A stretch of 64,000 bases of DNA from Streptomyces sp. HB132 (GCF_016909575.1 NZ_JAFBGA010000009.1:186001-250000), one strand, 5' to 3'. Positions 1 to 8,706 are shown, numbered from the stretch's first letter. Made by a program: numbers and translations. Notes: generated by a model from the letters alone, not told the origin.

Positions 1-1254
1 CAGGGCCCGGACTGGGAGCCGGACGCGCCGCAGGAGGAGACGCATCCCTTCTTCACGGGTGCGGACGAGCCGGCCGACGGCCGAGACTCCCCCCGGTCCC
101 ACGAGGACGACGAGCACGACGACGACCCGCGTGAGTCCCGCCGCGGTGCCGGTGGCGGCGAGCGCCGCGGCAAGGGCAAGAAGAAGAGCCGCAACGGCTG
201 CGCGTGCCTGGGCGTCGCGGCGGTCCTCGTCGGCGGCCTCGGCGGGGTGGGCTACCTCGGCTACTCGTACTACCAGAGCCAGTTCGGCGAAGCCCCAGAC
301 TTCGCCGGTGACGGCACGGGCACGGTCGAGGTGGAGATCCCCGAAGGTGCCTTCGGGAACGAGATCGCGAGCATTCTGAAGAAGGCCGGCGTCGTCAAGT
401 CGTCCGGCGCCTTCCTTTCCGCCCAGAACGCAAACCCCAAGGGCAAGTCCATTCAGGCCGGTGTCTATCTCCTGAAGAAGGAGATGTCCGGCGACAGTGC
501 CCTCGAAATGATGCTCGACCCGAAGAGCCAGAACTCGTTGGTCATTCCCGAGGGAATGCGCAACATCCTGGTCTACGAGAAGATCGACGAAAAACTGGGC
601 CTCGAGGCCGGCACGACCGCCGAGGTCGCCAAGACCAAGTCGGGCAGTCTCGGCCTGCCCGAATGGGCGGTCGAGGACCCCCTCGTCAAGGATCCGATGG
701 AAGGATTCCTCTATCCGGCCGCCTACCCGGTGTCGAAGGGCGCGAAGCCGGAGACGGTCCTGAAGAGCATGGTCTCGCGGGCCAACTCCGAGTACGGGAA
801 GCTCGACCTGGAGAAGGCCGCCAAGACGTACGACCTGGACGGCCCTTGGCAGGTCCTCACCGTCGCGAGTCTCGTCCAGGCCGAAGGAAAGACACATGAC
901 GACTTCCGGAAGATGAGCGAAGTCGTATACAACCGGCTCAAGCCCACCAATACCCAGACGAATCAGTTGCTCCAATTCGACTCGTCGTTCAATTACCTCA
1001 AGAAGCAGAGCAAGATCAATATCGGTGTGGCCGAGATCCACAAGAACAAGGACCCGTACAACACCTATACGCAGCGGGGCCTGACGCCCGGACCCATCAG
1101 CAACCCGGGCGCCGAAGCGCTCGCGGCGGCGCTGAACCCGACCACGGACGGCTGGCTCTACTTCGTGGCGACCGACGGACAGCACAAGACCGAGTTCGCC
1201 AAGGACTACGACGAGTTCCTGAGGCTCAAGGAAAAGTTCGATGCCCTCGACTGA
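1..1254 (+). CDS. mltG: Endolytic transglycosylase MltG (5' end outside window)
   Basis: MltG is a membrane-anchored lytic transglycosylase that cleaves nascent glycan strands during peptidoglycan synthesis. The frame is open from base 1, so the N-terminus is missing. The visible 417 residues start with a hydrophilic, acidic then basic cytoplasmic stretch, followed by one membrane segment at about residues 66-88 and the YceG fold. The conserved EGFLYPAAYPV block starts near visible residue 234. The probable catalytic Glu is in ASLVQAEGK at about visible residue 295, followed by VVYNRL, LLQFDSS and the C-terminal LTPGPISNPG block. The gene overlaps aroE by 14 bases. A long basic and acidic tail before the membrane segment is normal for actinobacterial versions. 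Family assignment is firm. Confidence 0.93.
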   Translation, partial: QGPDWEPDAPQEETHPFFTGADEPADGRDSPRSHEDDEHDDDPRESRRGAGGGERRGKGKKKSRNGCACLGVAAVLVGGLGGVGYLGYSYYQSQFGEAPDFAGDGTGTVEVEIPEGAFGNEIASILKKAGVVKSSGAFLSAQNANPKGKSIQAGVYLLKKEMSGDSALEMMLDPKSQNSLVIPEGMRNILVYEKIDEKLGLEAGTTAEVAKTKSGSLGLPEWAVEDPLVKDPMEGFLYPAAYPVSKGAKPETVLKSMVSRANSEYGKLDLEKAAKTYDLDGPWQVLTVASLVQAEGKTHDDFRKMSEVVYNRLKPTNTQTNQLLQFDSSFNYLKKQSKINIGVAEIHKNKDPYNTYTQRGLTPGPISNPGAEALAAALNPTTDGWLYFVATDGQHKTEFAKDYDEFLRLKEKFDALD

Positions 1255-2083
1255 GGCTCACCGGGCGGCCGTCCTCGGTTCCCCCATCGCGCACTCCCTC
1301 TCCCCGGTCCTGCACCGAGCCGCGTACGCGGAGCTCGGCCTGGACGACTGGTCCTACGACCGGTTCGACGTGGACGAGGCAGCCCTGCCCGACTTCATCG
1401 AGGGCCTGGACTCCTCCTGGGCCGGGCTTTCCCTGACGATGCCGCTCAAGCGGGCGGTCATCCCGCTGCTGGACGGGATCAGCGACACGGCGGCGGCGGT
1501 CGAGACGGTCAACACGGTCGTCCGCACCGAGGACGGCCGACTGCTGGGCGACAACACGGACATCCCCGGCATGATCGCAGCCCTGTCCGAACGCGGAGTC
1601 GAGAAGGTCGAGTCCGCCGCCGTCCTGGGCGCCGGTGCGACCGCGTCCTCGGCGCTGGCGGCCCTCGCCGAGATCTGCACCGGCCCGGTCACCGCCTACG
1701 TGCGCAGCGAGGCACGGGCGGACGAGATGTGGGGGTGGGGCGAGCGCCTCGGCGTCGACGTCAGGATCGCGGACTGGTCCACGGCCGACGAGGCTCTGCA
1801 CGCCCCCCTGGTGATCGCCACCACGCCGGCCGGCACCACGGACGCCCTCGCCGACGCCGTCCCCGCGGCACCCGGCACCCTGTTCGACGTGCTGTACGAG
1901 CCCTGGCCGACCGTGCTTGCGGCACGCTGGGCGGCGAGGGACGGAATAGTCGTCGGTGGGCTCGATCTACTCGTCCACCAGGCGGTCCTCCAGGCCGAGC
2001 AGATGACCGGACGCAGCCCTGGCCCGCTCGCCGTCATGCGGGCGGCGGGCGAGCTGGCTCTCGCGGCGCGGGAACGTCACTAG
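1241..2083 (+). CDS. aroE: Shikimate dehydrogenase
   Basis: NADPH-dependent reduction of 3-dehydroshikimate to shikimate in the cytoplasm. The 280-residue length is normal. Visible motifs are the substrate loop GSPIAHSLSP (13-22), the SLTMPLK block whose Lys70 is the catalytic lysine, DNTD (104-107), and the Rossmann glycine motif VLGAGATASS. The C-terminal LLVHQAVLQAEQMTG helix is also typical. The ATG lies inside the 3' end of mltG, so the two are probably translationally coupled. It is the first gene of the shikimate cluster, followed after 147 bases by aroC. Confidence 0.95.
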   Translation: MPSTEAHRAAVLGSPIAHSLSPVLHRAAYAELGLDDWSYDRFDVDEAALPDFIEGLDSSWAGLSLTMPLKRAVIPLLDGISDTAAAVETVNTVVRTEDGRLLGDNTDIPGMIAALSERGVEKVESAAVLGAGATASSALAALAEICTGPVTAYVRSEARADEMWGWGERLGVDVRIADWSTADEALHAPLVIATTPAGTTDALADAVPAAPGTLFDVLYEPWPTVLAARWAARDGIVVGGLDLLVHQAVLQAEQMTGRSPGPLAVMRAAGELALAARERH

Positions 2084-2230
2084 GCCCGGTCGGACACGGA
2101 CCGTGAACCGTCCGTCTGCTGGACCGGCGGCAGGTCCGTCCTCCTGATCGTGGGAGGATCGGGGGTGGCGGGCCAGGGCCGCGCACCCGGTCGCGCCGTC
2201 GAGTTACAGGCGCGAGCATGAGGAGCACCG

Positions 2231-3415
2231 TTGAGCAGGTTGCGCTGGCTGACCGCCGGAGAGTCGCACGGCCCCGCACTGGTGGCGACGCTGGAGGGTC
2301 TTCCCGCCGGTATCCCCGTCACCACGGAGATGGTGGCGGACGCGCTCGCCAGGCGACGGCTCGGTTACGGGCGCGGCGCCCGGATGAAGTTCGAGAGGGA
2401 CGAGGTCACCTTCCTCGGCGGCGTCCGGCACGGCCTGACCATGGGCTCGCCCGTGGCGGTCATGGTCGGCAACACCGAATGGCCCAAGTGGGAGCAGGTC
2501 ATGTCGGCCGACCCGGTCGACCCCGAGGTGCTGGACGCGCAGGCCCGTAACGCCCCGCTGACCCGCCCCCGGCCGGGACACGCCGACCTTGCCGGGATGC
2601 AGAAGTACGGCTTCGACGAGGCCAGGCCCGTCCTGGAGCGCGCCAGCGCCCGGGAGACCGCGGCCCGGGTGGCCCTCGGTGCCGTCGCCCGCTCCTACCT
2701 CAAGGAGACCGCGGGCATCGAGATCGTCTCCCACGTCGTCGAGCTCGCCTCGGCCAAGGCGCCCTACGGTGTCCACCCGAAGCCCTCCGACGTGGAGAGG
2801 CTCGACGCCGACCCCGTGCGCTGCCTGGACACCGACGCGTCGAAGGCGATGGTCGCGGAGATCGACCAGGCCCACAAGGACGGCGACACCCTCGGCGGGG
2901 TCGTCGAGGTGCTGGCGTACGGGGTGCCGGTCGGACTCGGTTCGCACGTGCACTGGGACCGCAGGCTCGACGCCCGGCTCGCCGCCGCACTGATGGGCAT
3001 CCAGGCCATCAAGGGCGTCGAGGTCGGGGACGGCTTCGACCTCGCCCGGGTGCCCGGCTCCAAGGCCCACGACGAGATCGTGGCCACCGAGGACGGGATC
3101 CGCCGCACCTCCGGCCGCGCCGGAGGCACCGAGGGCGGACTGACCACCGGTGAGCTGCTGCGCGTCCGGGCCGCGATGAAGCCGATCGCCACGGTGCCCC
3201 GCGCGCTCGCCACGGTCGACGTCGTCACCGGTGAGGCGGCCAAGGCCCACCACCAGCGTTCCGACGTGTGCGCCGTCCCGGCCGCCGGGATCGTCGCCGA
3301 GGCGATGGTCGCCCTGGTGCTGGCCGACGCGGTCGCGGAGAAGTTCGGCGGCGACAGCGTCGCCGAGACCCACCGCAACGTTCAGTCGTACCTCTCCCAC
3401 CTCCAGATCCGGTGA
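2231..3415 (+). CDS. aroC: Chorismate synthase
   Basis: Converts 5-enolpyruvylshikimate-3-phosphate to chorismate using reduced FMN. The 394-residue protein shows GESHG (10-14), GHADLAGMQKYGF, the RASARETAARVA signature and the QAIKGVEVGDGF block. The start is TTG at 2231, chosen because AGGAGC sits seven bases upstream and the protein then begins MSRLRWLTAGESHG as in relatives. The stop codon overlaps the GTG start of aroK (GTGA), indicating coupling. EPSP synthase (aroA) is not in this window. Confidence 0.95.
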   Translation: MSRLRWLTAGESHGPALVATLEGLPAGIPVTTEMVADALARRRLGYGRGARMKFERDEVTFLGGVRHGLTMGSPVAVMVGNTEWPKWEQVMSADPVDPEVLDAQARNAPLTRPRPGHADLAGMQKYGFDEARPVLERASARETAARVALGAVARSYLKETAGIEIVSHVVELASAKAPYGVHPKPSDVERLDADPVRCLDTDASKAMVAEIDQAHKDGDTLGGVVEVLAYGVPVGLGSHVHWDRRLDARLAAALMGIQAIKGVEVGDGFDLARVPGSKAHDEIVATEDGIRRTSGRAGGTEGGLTTGELLRVRAAMKPIATVPRALATVDVVTGEAAKAHHQRSDVCAVPAAGIVAEAMVALVLADAVAEKFGGDSVAETHRNVQSYLSHLQIR

Positions 3416-5058
3416 GCGGCCCCCTGATCGTCCTGGTCGGCCCGATGGGGGTGGGCAAGTCCACGGTGGGTGAGCTGCTCGCCGAGCGTCTGGGCAGCTC
3501 CTACCGGGACACCGACACCGACGTCGTGGCCGCGGCGGGCAAGGCGATCCCCGAGATCTTCTTCGACGAGGGCGAGGAACGCTTCCGCGCCCTCGAACGG
3601 CAGGCGGTGCGGGACGCGATCGCCGGGCACACGGGCGTCCTCGCCCTCGGTGGCGGCGCCGTGCTCGACGCGGACACCCGCGCCCTGCTCGCCGGCCGGC
3701 CGGTCGTCTACCTCTCCATGGACGTGGACGAGGCGGTCCGGAGGGTCGGTCTCAACACGGCCCGCCCCCTCCTGGCGGTCAACCCGCGACGGCAGTGGCG
3801 CGAGCTCATGGACGCCCGGCGCTCGCTCTACGAAGAGGTGGCCACCGTCACGGTCGCCACCGACGCACGCACCCCCGAAGAGGTCGCCCGGGCGATCCTC
3901 GACGCAACGGAACTGCCGGAGCGCGCGGTCGAGGCCGCGTCGCCCGGCCGGGAGAACACACGCATGACCGAGCAGGGCACCACGCGCATCCAGATCCCCG
4001 GCACGGCGGGCACCGCCCCGTACGAGGTGCTCGTCGGCCGCCAGCTCCTCGGTGAGCTGCCGAACCTCATCGGTGACGGCGCCAAGCGGGTCGCCGTCCT
4101 GCACCCCGAGGCCCTCGCCGAGACCGGTGAGGCCGTCCGTGAGGACCTCGCCGCCCAGGGGTACGAGGCCATCGCGATCCAGCTGCCGAACGCCGAGGAG
4201 GCCAAGACCGTCGAGGTCGCCGCCTACTGCTGGAAGGCGCTCGGTCAGACGGGGTTCACCCGCACCGACGTCATCGTCGGTGTCGGCGGTGGCGCCACGA
4301 CCGACGTCGCGGGATTCGTCGCCGCGTCCTGGCTGCGCGGGGTGCGCTGGATCGCCGTACCGACGACCGTGCTCGCCATGGTCGACGCGGCGGTCGGAGG
4401 CAAGACCGGCATCAACACCGCGGAGGGCAAGAACCTCGTCGGGGCCTTCCACCCGCCGACCGGTGTGCTCTGCGACCTCGCCGCGCTCGACTCGCTGCCG
4501 GTCCACGACTACGTCTCCGGCATGGCCGAGATCATCAAGGCCGGCTTCATCGCCGACCCGGTCATCCTCGACCTCGTAGAGGCCGACCCCCAGGGCGCTC
4601 GCACGCCCGCCGGACCGCACACCGCGGAGCTGATCGAGCGCTCCATCCGGGTCAAGGCCGAGGTCGTGGGCAGCGACCTCAAGGAGTCCGGCCTGAGGGA
4701 GATCCTCAACTACGGGCACACCCTGGCGCACGCCATCGAGAAGAACGAGCGCTACAAGTGGCGCCACGGCGCCGCCGTCTCGGTCGGTATGGTCTTCGCC
4801 GCCGAGCTGGGCCGCCTCGCAGGCCGCCTCGACGACGCCACCGCCGACCGGCACCGCGCCGTCCTGGAGTCCGTGGGGCTGCCGCTCACCTACCGCGGCG
4901 ACCAGTGGCCCAAGCTCCTGGAGAACATGAAGGTCGACAAGAAGTCCCGCGGCGACCTGCTGCGCTTCATCGTCCTGGACGGCATCGGCAGGCCCACCGT
5001 GCTGGAGGGCCCCGACCCGGCCGTCCTGCTCGCCGCCTTCGGGGAGGTCTCCGCGTGA
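3412..5058 (+). CDS. aroKB: Shikimate kinase fused in frame to 3-dehydroquinate synthase
   Basis: One uninterrupted 548-codon frame carries both activities. Residues 1-170 are shikimate kinase, with P-loop GPMGVGKST (10-18), the DTDTD substrate/Mg site and LALGGGAV. After a linker of about 15 residues, residue 185 (a Met codon at 3964) begins a complete dehydroquinate synthase, with VGVGGGATTD, the AVGGKTGIN block, NYGHTLAHAIE and RHGAAVSVGM. The two genes are normally separated by a stop in actinobacteria, as I remember them. I checked 3841-3966 codon by codon and found none. GGGAGA lies about nine bases before the internal ATG, so AroB may also be made alone. Whether a full-length fusion protein exists is inference. 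The GTG start overlaps the aroC stop. Confidence 0.85.
   Translation: MSGPLIVLVGPMGVGKSTVGELLAERLGSSYRDTDTDVVAAAGKAIPEIFFDEGEERFRALERQAVRDAIAGHTGVLALGGGAVLDADTRALLAGRPVVYLSMDVDEAVRRVGLNTARPLLAVNPRRQWRELMDARRSLYEEVATVTVATDARTPEEVARAILDATELPERAVEAASPGRENTRMTEQGTTRIQIPGTAGTAPYEVLVGRQLLGELPNLIGDGAKRVAVLHPEALAETGEAVREDLAAQGYEAIAIQLPNAEEAKTVEVAAYCWKALGQTGFTRTDVIVGVGGGATTDVAGFVAASWLRGVRWIAVPTTVLAMVDAAVGGKTGINTAEGKNLVGAFHPPTGVLCDLAALDSLPVHDYVSGMAEIIKAGFIADPVILDLVEADPQGARTPAGPHTAELIERSIRVKAEVVGSDLKESGLREILNYGHTLAHAIEKNERYKWRHGAAVSVGMVFAAELGRLAGRLDDATADRHRAVLESVGLPLTYRGDQWPKLLENMKVDKKSRGDLLRFIVLDGIGRPTVLEGPDPAVLLAAFGEVSA
3964..5058 (+). CDS. aroB: 3-Dehydroquinate synthase, alternative internal start within aroKB
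   Basis: Second step of the shikimate pathway: NAD-dependent cyclisation of DAHP to 3-dehydroquinate, metal-dependent. From the internal ATG the product is 364 residues, the usual size for a stand-alone AroB, and begins MTEQGTTRIQIPG as in other Streptomyces. A GGGAGA ribosome-binding sequence precedes the ATG. It is listed separately because initiation here, read-through from aroK, or both are possible. The stop overlaps the GTG of aroQ. Confidence 0.6.
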   Translation: MTEQGTTRIQIPGTAGTAPYEVLVGRQLLGELPNLIGDGAKRVAVLHPEALAETGEAVREDLAAQGYEAIAIQLPNAEEAKTVEVAAYCWKALGQTGFTRTDVIVGVGGGATTDVAGFVAASWLRGVRWIAVPTTVLAMVDAAVGGKTGINTAEGKNLVGAFHPPTGVLCDLAALDSLPVHDYVSGMAEIIKAGFIADPVILDLVEADPQGARTPAGPHTAELIERSIRVKAEVVGSDLKESGLREILNYGHTLAHAIEKNERYKWRHGAAVSVGMVFAAELGRLAGRLDDATADRHRAVLESVGLPLTYRGDQWPKLLENMKVDKKSRGDLLRFIVLDGIGRPTVLEGPDPAVLLAAFGEVSA

Positions 5059-5498
5059 CGGCCCGCAGGGTCCTCGTGCTCAACGGACCCAACCTCGGAC
5101 GGCTCGGGTCCCGCGAGCCCGATGTGTACGGGGCCACGTCCTACGCCGGCCTCGTCGACGCCTGTCAGGCCCTCGGCAAGGAACTCGGTTTCGACGTCGA
5201 GGTCCGCGAGACCAACGACGAGGGCGAGCTGATCCGCTGGCTCCACGAGGCTGCGGACGGTTCGGTGCCGGTCGTTCTCAACCCGGGTGCCTTCACGCAC
5301 TATTCGTACGGAATGCGGGACGCGGCAGCCCAGCGAACCGCCCCGCTGATCGAGGTGCACATCTCGAACCCGTACGCACGGGAGGAGTTCCGTCACACCT
5401 CGGTGGTCGCCCCGGTGGCCACCGGCACGGTGGCGGGCTTCGGGATCGGCTCCTACCGGCTCGCCCTGCGTGCTCTGGCCGACGAACTGACGGACTGA
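5055..5498 (+). CDS. aroQ: Type II 3-dehydroquinate dehydratase
   Basis: Dehydrates 3-dehydroquinate to 3-dehydroshikimate; type II enzymes are small dodecamers. The 147-residue length fits. Motifs are NGPNLGRLGSREPDVYG near the N-terminus (catalytic Arg and Tyr on the flexible loop), ETNDEGELIRWLHEA, LNPGAFTHYSYGMRDA and EVHISNPYAREEFRH with the catalytic His. The GTG start overlaps the aroB stop by four bases. It is the last gene of the aro run; a stem-loop at 5514-5553 follows. Confidence 0.95.
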   Translation: MTARRVLVLNGPNLGRLGSREPDVYGATSYAGLVDACQALGKELGFDVEVRETNDEGELIRWLHEAADGSVPVVLNPGAFTHYSYGMRDAAAQRTAPLIEVHISNPYAREEFRHTSVVAPVATGTVAGFGIGSYRLALRALADELTD

Positions 5499-5513
5499 CA
5501 CCGGGCACTTCGG

Positions 5514-5553
5514 ACCTTCCCCGCCCGTTCACCGCATGGCGGCCGGGGAAGGT
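5514..5553 (+). terminator. Stem-loop after aroQ
   Basis: Inverted repeat ACCTTCCCCG (5514-5523) and CGGGGAAGGT (5544-5553), with a 20-base loop that contains a further CCGC/GCGG pair. It lies 15 bases after the aroQ stop and 52 bases before the next start. A run of T is absent, as is usual for Streptomyces terminators. Confidence 0.5.
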
Positions 5554-5605
5554 ACGGTTGCCGTCGACCAGCGTCAGTTGCCTGTACGAGACGGAGTGCC
5601 ACCGG

Positions 5606-6430
5606 ATGCAGCACGCAGTGGGGGCCCCGCTGCCGCCGCCCCAGGGTCCAGGAGACGGACCGTGGACGCACCAGGCCCAGCACTCAGGCCACCCCGGCCA
5701 GGCGGGGCCGCCTCCCGTGCCCACGTCGCCCGGGTCCCGGACGCCGCAGCCCCAGCCCCCCGCGCCCCAGCAGGCGCCCGTCCCGCCCTCCCGGGAGACG
5801 ACCGGGCACATCCAGCTCCCGCCCGGCGGTCCGGTCCCGCTGCCCGCGCCGCACGCCGAACCGGGCACCGGCGCGGCGACCCTGGCCGTGCTGCTGATCG
5901 GCCCCGCCGGAGCGGGCAAGACCACGGTGGCCAAGCTCTGGGCCGGCCGCCGCAGGGTTCCCACCGCGCATGTGTCCCTGGACGACGTGCGCGAGTGGGT
6001 CTGCTCCGGCTTCGCCGACCCGCAGGCCGGATGGAACGACCACTCCGAAGCCCAGTACCGCCTCGCCCGGCGCACCTGCGGCTTCGCCGCCCGTAACTTC
6101 CTGGCCAACGGCATCTCCTGCATCCTCGACGACGCGGTCTTCCCCGACCGCCCCGTCGTCGGCCTCGGGGGCTGGAAGCGGCATGTGGGACCGGGGCTGC
6201 TGCCCGTGGTCCTCCTGCCCGGTCTGGAGGTCGTCCTGGAGCGCAACGCCGCACGCAGCGGGAACCGCAGGCTCTCCGACGAGGAGGTCGCCCGGATCCA
6301 CGGCCGGATGGCCGGCTGGTACGGCTCCGGCCTGCCGATCATCGACAACTCCACCTACGACGTGGAGACGACCGCGCGCGTCCTGGACGACGTCCTGGCC
6401 CGCTCCATAGCCAGCCCCCCGGCCTGGTAG
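5606..6430 (+). CDS. P-loop NTPase with proline-rich N-terminus
   Basis: A 274-residue protein of unknown physiological role. Residues 1-90 are rich in Pro, Gly and Gln and look disordered. From about residue 92 there is a zeta-toxin/polynucleotide-kinase-like P-loop domain: GPAGAGKTT (99-107), the acid pair in SLDDVREWVCSG, an ARRTCGFAARNFL helix, and a lid-like RNAARSGNRRLSDEEVARIH. The ATG at 5606 was chosen over the upstream TTG at 5558 because GGAG is correctly spaced before it. It could be a small-molecule or RNA kinase; the substrate is not visible. It sits between the aro cluster and pepP. Confidence 0.8.
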   Translation: MQHAVGAPLPPPQGPGDGPWTHQAQHSGHPGQAGPPPVPTSPGSRTPQPQPPAPQQAPVPPSRETTGHIQLPPGGPVPLPAPHAEPGTGAATLAVLLIGPAGAGKTTVAKLWAGRRRVPTAHVSLDDVREWVCSGFADPQAGWNDHSEAQYRLARRTCGFAARNFLANGISCILDDAVFPDRPVVGLGGWKRHVGPGLLPVVLLPGLEVVLERNAARSGNRRLSDEEVARIHGRMAGWYGSGLPIIDNSTYDVETTARVLDDVLARSIASPPAW

Positions 6431-6499
6431 CGCCCCGTACGGTTCCCGGCCGGGTGCGCTGACCGGGCGGGGCCCGGCCCGCGCTCGTAGGCTCGGGGC

Positions 6500-7606
6500 A
6501 TGTCAGAGGTGTACGCCGTCCGACGCGGGCTGCTGCGTGACCGGTACGCCGCCGCCGGATCCGCGGCCGCCCTGGTCTCCCGCCCCGCCAACGTCCGCTA
6601 TCTCGCGGGCGGTGCCCCGCCGGGTGCCGTGCTGCTGCTCGGCCCCGGTGAGGACGTCCTGCTCTGCCCCCGCGCACCGACCGGGGACCCCGCCCACGGG
6701 CGCCCCGACGACCAGCTTCGGCTGACCGTCCTTCCCGACGCCGACGGCGACCCGGTCGTGGCCGCGGCCGGACTCGCCGGCGGGCTGCGCGCCGAATCCC
6801 TGGCGGTCGAGGAGCACGATCTGACCGTCTCCCGCCACCGGGCCATGAGCTCCGTGGCCCCGCGCGTGCGCCTGCGTGACCTCGGCAGCACCGTGGAGCA
6901 GCTCCGCCTGGTGAAGGACGAGGAGGAGATCGCCTGTCTGCGGATCGCCGCCGAGATCACCGACCAGGCGCTCGGCGAACTCCTCGAATCCATCCTCGTG
7001 GGCCGCACCGAACGCCATCTGGCCCTGGAGCTGGAGCGCCGGCTGGTGGACCACGGTGCGGACGGTCCGGCCTTCGCCACATCCGTGGGAACGGGCCCCA
7101 ATTCGGGCCGGGGCCGCCACAGGCCCACCGACCGCAGGGTCGAGGAAGGTGATTTCCTTTCCGTCTGCCTGGGGGCGAACTACCGCGGGTACCGCTGCGA
7201 GATCGGCCGGACGTTCGTCATCGGGACGAGCCCCGCGGACTGGCAGATCGAGCTCTACGACCTCGTTTTCGCCGCTCAGCGGGCCGGACGGGAGGCTCTC
7301 CTCCCCGGCGCCGCCTACCGCGAAGTGGACCGCGCGGCCCGCCATCTCCTGGACTCGGCGGGGCATTCGGAGGGCCTCCAGCCCAGCACCGGGCACGGGG
7401 TCGGACTCGAAATCGACGAGCACCCGCAGTTGGCACCGACAGCCATGGGTAAACTGGACGCTTGCGTGCCGGTCACCGTCGAACCGGGGGTCCACCTCCC
7501 GGGCCGGGGCGGTGTCCGGATCGATGACACGCTCGTCGTGCGCCCCGAGGCGGACGGCGGACCCGAGCTACTCACCATTACGACCAAGGAGCTGCTCGCG
7601 CTCTAG
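6500..7606 (+). CDS. pepP: PepP-like M24 metallopeptidase with altered metal ligands
   Basis: A 368-residue protein with the N-terminal creatinase-like domain and the C-terminal pita-bread fold of Xaa-Pro aminopeptidases. It usually lies beside efp. The fold markers are clear: EQLRLVKDEEEIACLR, GDFLSVCLGANYRGYRCEIGRTF, STGHGVGLEIDEHPQ and VTVEPGVHLPG. However, the family's two ligand Asp residues are Cys (in SVCLG) and Glu (in CEIGRT). The last ligand Glu is Asp (GVRIDD). The His and one Glu are kept. It may bind a different metal set or be inactive, so the peptidase function is by family only. Confidence 0.82.
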   Translation: MSEVYAVRRGLLRDRYAAAGSAAALVSRPANVRYLAGGAPPGAVLLLGPGEDVLLCPRAPTGDPAHGRPDDQLRLTVLPDADGDPVVAAAGLAGGLRAESLAVEEHDLTVSRHRAMSSVAPRVRLRDLGSTVEQLRLVKDEEEIACLRIAAEITDQALGELLESILVGRTERHLALELERRLVDHGADGPAFATSVGTGPNSGRGRHRPTDRRVEEGDFLSVCLGANYRGYRCEIGRTFVIGTSPADWQIELYDLVFAAQRAGREALLPGAAYREVDRAARHLLDSAGHSEGLQPSTGHGVGLEIDEHPQLAPTAMGKLDACVPVTVEPGVHLPGRGGVRIDDTLVVRPEADGGPELLTITTKELLAL

Positions 7607-7679
7607 GGGAACTCCTCGCGGGGACTCCGGCGCGCATCCTCGGTCGTCCACCAGCTTCAGTCCAGGAGATTCCGCAACC

Positions 7680-8246
7680 GTGGCTTCCACGAACGACCTC
7701 AAGAACGGCCTGGTGCTCAAGCTCGACGGAGGCCAGCTCTGGTCCGTCGTCGAGTTCCAGCACGTCAAGCCCGGCAAGGGCCCCGCCTTCGTGCGCACCA
7801 AGCTCAAGAACGTGCTCTCCGGCAAGGTCGTCGACAAGACGTTCAACGCCGGTGTGAAGGTCGAGACGGCCACCATCGACCGCCGCGACATGCAGTTCTC
7901 GTACATGGACGGCGAGTACTTCGTCTTCATGGACATGAACACGTACGACCAGCTCATGGTCGACCGCAAGGCCGTCGGCAACGCCGCCAACTTCCTGATC
8001 GAGGGCTTCACCGCCTCCGTCGCCCAGCACGAGGGCGAGGTGCTCTACGTCGAGCTGCCCGCCGCGGTCGAGCTGACCATCCAGCACACCGACCCGGGTG
8101 TGCAGGGCGACCGCTCCACCGGTGGCAGCAAGCCCGCCACCCTGGAGACCGGTTACGAGATCGGCGTCCCGCTCTTCATCACCACCGGCGAGAAGATCAA
8201 GGTCGACACCCGGACGGGCGACTACCTCGGCCGGGTGAACAGCTAA
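7680..8246 (+). CDS. efp: Translation elongation factor P
   Basis: EF-P enters the ribosomal E site and relieves stalling at polyproline stretches. The 188-residue product has KOW, OB and C-terminal OB domains. The tip loop reads KPGKGPAF, with Lys33 at the tip. The flanking prolines match the actinobacterial palindromic-type loop, in which the lysine is reported to work unmodified. GTG at 7680 follows AGGAG by 11 bases. nusB starts two bases after the stop, so the pair is cotranscribed. Confidence 0.95.
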   Translation: MASTNDLKNGLVLKLDGGQLWSVVEFQHVKPGKGPAFVRTKLKNVLSGKVVDKTFNAGVKVETATIDRRDMQFSYMDGEYFVFMDMNTYDQLMVDRKAVGNAANFLIEGFTASVAQHEGEVLYVELPAAVELTIQHTDPGVQGDRSTGGSKPATLETGYEIGVPLFITTGEKIKVDTRTGDYLGRVNS

Positions 8247-8248
8247 CC

Positions 8249-8680
8249 GTGGCTGCCCGGAACAAGGCCCGCAAGCGCGCCTTCCAGATCCTCTTCGAGG
8301 CCGACCAGCGCGGTCAGTCCGTGCAGACGGTCCTCGCGGACTGGGTTCGGCTCTCGCGGACCGACGACCGTCAGCCGCCGGTCGGTGAGTTCACGATGGA
8401 GCTGGTCGAGGGGTACGCGCAGTACGCGGACCGTATCGACGACCTCATCGTCACCTATGCCGTGGACTGGGAGATCGACCGCATGCCGGTCGTCGACCGG
8501 AACATCCTGCGGCTCGGCGCGTACGAGCTGATCTGGATGGATTCGACTCCGGACGCCGTGGTGATCGACGAGGCGGTCCAGCTCGCCAAGGAGTTCTCCA
8601 CGGACGACTCCCCGGCCTTCGTGAACGGCCTGCTGGCCCGGTTCAAGGACCTCAAGCCGAACCTCCGCCGGGAGCAGTGA
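8249..8680 (+). CDS. nusB: Transcription antitermination factor NusB
   Basis: RNA-binding all-helical partner of NusE (S10) in rRNA antitermination. The 143-residue product begins MAARNKARKRAFQILFEADQ and contains the VDRNILRLGAYELIW block and the FVNGLLARF C-terminal helix typical of the family. GTG start, two bases after efp. It ends in front of two consecutive stem-loops that close the operon. Confidence 0.95.
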   Translation: MAARNKARKRAFQILFEADQRGQSVQTVLADWVRLSRTDDRQPPVGEFTMELVEGYAQYADRIDDLIVTYAVDWEIDRMPVVDRNILRLGAYELIWMDSTPDAVVIDEAVQLAKEFSTDDSPAFVNGLLARFKDLKPNLRREQ

Positions 8681-8706
8681 ACAGCCTCCGGTGGCGTTGA
8701 GCCGAA

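Noticed and set aside
1226..5500. Several 200-490-codon minus-strand frames opposite aroE, aroC, aroK and aroB
   Set aside because: All are shadows of well-identified shikimate genes.
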